NCBI GenBank assembly: GCA_007121565.1 | Contig: SKKI01000097.1 | Span: 1 to 5,798 of the forward strand | DNA: 5,798 bases | Direction: 5' to 3' | Source: Phycisphaerae bacterium | GTDB taxonomy: Bacteria > Planctomycetota > Phycisphaerae > Sedimentisphaerales > Anaerohalosphaeraceae | In this document: one piece after another, positions 4,455 through 5,798 of the stretch | Position numbering within the stretch: position 1 is the first letter of the stretch | How the letters are laid out: each line of letters opens with the position of its first letter | The notes under the pieces: model-generated | Told to the model about the DNA's origin: nothing | Seen by the model: only the letters and a program-made list of their open reading frames with translations | Databases searched by the model: none | Made by a program: the position numbers and the translations under genes

Positions 4455-5798
4455 TCAGTACGTTTGATCGGCCCCGCCGGCGATGGTCCGGATGTTGTTG
4501 AAATTCGGGATGACCGGCAGCATTGTGGGGCGCGGTCGAAATGCCTGCGACCAGTAAATCAGCACCGCTTTGCCCATCAGATACTCGCGCGGTACAATGC
4601 CTTCCTGGTATCTGACGCCGTGGTTGCCGTAGCCTTGGCTTGTCCACAACCGGCTGTCCAGGCTGTTGGGTGTATTGTCGCCGCAGACAAAAAACTCATC
4701 CTCACCCAACACAAACGGCTCCCGCGGCGTGGCCCGTACGCCGTGGTCGATATAATAAATATCCCGGTACAGCCCCACATTGCGAACCTCCAGGCCGCCG
4801 CTGCCGAACAGTCTAACCTCGGGAGGTGTTTGCTGGCGGTCAATACTTTTCAGATCTTCATCACCGGTCAAATCATACGAAAATCGTTTCTCGCCCCATC
4901 GCAAAACGAGTTGACGGTCGACATTGGCAAACTCAAAGGCCTCAAACCTATCGGGGCCAATGCTGTCGGTCAGAATACGCCGCAATATCTGCCACTGATC
5001 GTCTTGGTATTTCAGAAAACTTGCCGCACCCGACATATCGACCCGGGCCGCATAGAGAACGCCGTATTTTTCAAGCACCGCCCCCACTGCACTGTGCAAG
5101 TCACTGCCCTTAACCTGAAAACGAATCATCAAATCGCTGGATAATGGCATTGCGCCAAAGGTGCTGCTGTCGTTGTACCCGTACACCACGCGGAAATCGT
5201 TGGGACCGCTGCCGTTAAAGATCAGCGTATGCTTTGTCTCGCCCGGTTCATTCAGCAGAAAGCGTCCCGGGCTGGCGGCGTCAAACTGCCACAGCGACCC
5301 CGGCGCATTGGTCAATGGCTGCTGCCAGTGCGGCCTGTCAGGCGTTGGGTCATCATCGGCGAACGCTTTGACCGACGGCTGATAACGCTGCACATAAATC
5401 GGCATCCAGAGCTGGCGCTGCACGCCGGGCGGTTTGCGGACAATCTGGCCGTCAATGTAAATATCGCCGTCGATGAGCTGGATGCTTTCGCCGGGCAGAG
5501 CGACCAGGCGCTTGATATAGTTGATTGACGGATCGACGGGATTTTTAAACACGACGACATCCCACCGCTGGGGCTCAAAGAACTGATAGATCGATTTGAG
5601 TACAAAAATCCGGTCGCCGTTGACCAGGGGGCCGATCGTTTCTGCGGGCTGGGGCTTTCCGCAATTGGGGCACTGCGGCAGATCCAGCGACATCGAATCC
5701 GAGCCTGTATCGAAGGCGTGACCGCACCGGATGCAGCGCATGCGGTAATGATCGCCGCGCAGCGTCTCGGCCATGCTGCCGGTGGGAATCTGAAATGC
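4455..5798 (-). CDS. lepB: Signal peptidase I with zinc-ribbon and large beta-type insertions (N-terminus beyond window)
   Basis: The frame stays open to the right edge; 447 residues are visible (numbered from the edge). IPTGSMAETLRGD gives the catalytic serine S8 (SM box), so the ATG at 5774, which codes for M9, cannot be the true start. The missing part should hold the membrane anchor. Box D, YIKRLVALPGE, supplies the general-base lysine K96, and box E, GDNTPNSLDSR (373-383), completes the S26 peptidase site. The enzyme cleaves signal peptides from exported proteins on the outer face of the inner membrane. Two additions are unusual: CIRC (C22, C25) with CPNC (C43, C46), a likely zinc ribbon between box B and NGDRI; and about 225 residues between boxes D and E (about 130-355), rich in predicted strands. 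E. coli LepB has a smaller insertion (domain II) at the latter site. All catalytic residues are intact. Confidence 0.92.
   Translation of the reverse strand, partial: AFQIPTGSMAETLRGDHYRMRCIRCGHAFDTGSDSMSLDLPQCPNCGKPQPAETIGPLVNGDRIFVLKSIYQFFEPQRWDVVVFKNPVDPSINYIKRLVALPGESIQLIDGDIYIDGQIVRKPPGVQRQLWMPIYVQRYQPSVKAFADDDPTPDRPHWQQPLTNAPGSLWQFDAASPGRFLLNEPGETKHTLIFNGSGPNDFRVVYGYNDSSTFGAMPLSSDLMIRFQVKGSDLHSAVGAVLEKYGVLYAARVDMSGAASFLKYQDDQWQILRRILTDSIGPDRFEAFEFANVDRQLVLRWGEKRFSYDLTGDEDLKSIDRQQTPPEVRLFGSGGLEVRNVGLYRDIYYIDHGVRATPREPFVLGEDEFFVCGDNTPNSLDSRLWTSQGYGNHGVRYQEGIVPREYLMGKAVLIYWSQAFRPRPTMLPVIPNFNNIRTIAGGADQTY

Noticed and set aside
4464..5144. Open frame of 226 codons on the plus strand opposite lepB
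   Set aside because: Antisense shadow; it begins only 27 bp after rpiB, but its translation resembles no known family and lepB motifs on the other strand are unmistakable.
5772..5774. ATG at 5774 as the lepB start
   Set aside because: The preceding in-frame codons encode IPTGS, including the catalytic serine, so the gene continues past the window edge.

Overview
The window is a compact stretch of bacterial chromosome, moderately GC-rich, holding five recognisable housekeeping-type genes with short intergenic gaps. Two genes run off the edges. The best lineage clue is the signal peptidase I at the right. It has a CxxC...CxxC zinc-ribbon-like insertion just after the catalytic serine and a very large insertion before the GDN...SxDSR box, a build I associate with Planctomycetota. 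Short palindromes built around CGGGCATCTTGCCCG, which I recall as scattered repeats in that group, point the same way. A planctomycete, possibly of the Phycisphaerae, is therefore the working guess; it is inference, not proof.

Layout, left to right. (1) 1-267 (+) is the C-terminal end of a PBP4-type D-Ala-D-Ala carboxypeptidase (peptidase S13, DacB-like) with its KTG box. (2) 298-1203 (-), convergent with it, is a calcineurin-like metallophosphoesterase of the YkuE/YaeI/LpxG kind with an intact metal site. (3) A short divergent region, 1204-1283, contains candidate back-to-back promoters whose -10 boxes overlap on opposite strands. (4) 1284-2681 (+) is miaB, the tRNA methylthiotransferase. 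(5) The 164-bp gap 2682-2845 holds a consensus -10 box and a 96-bp element. The element has perfect 9-bp terminal inverted repeats, a 4-bp TAAT duplication on both sides and two internal hairpins of related sequence. It looks like a miniature inverted-repeat (MITE/REP-like) element that supplies the next gene's Shine-Dalgarno sequence. (6) 2846-3973 (+) is a fusion of a TsaC/YwlC threonylcarbamoyl-AMP synthase domain with a low-molecular-weight phosphatase domain carrying the YwlE (protein-arginine phosphatase) signature. (7) 3970-4437 (+), overlapping by ATGA, is rpiB. (8) 4455-5798 (-), convergent, is signal peptidase I, cut by the right edge before its N-terminal membrane anchor.

Functional reading: miaB and the TsaC domain both serve position 37 of tRNAs (ms2i6A and t6A). 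The TsaC, YwlE, RpiB order matches the ywlC-ywlE-ywlF order of Bacillus subtilis, here with the first two genes fused. DacB, the phosphoesterase and the signal peptidase act at or near the cell envelope. The most unusual points are the MITE-like element at a start codon, the fusion, and the architecture of the signal peptidase. I found no CRISPR array, tRNA, rRNA, transposase or phage gene, and no stretch over 300 bases lacks a gene.
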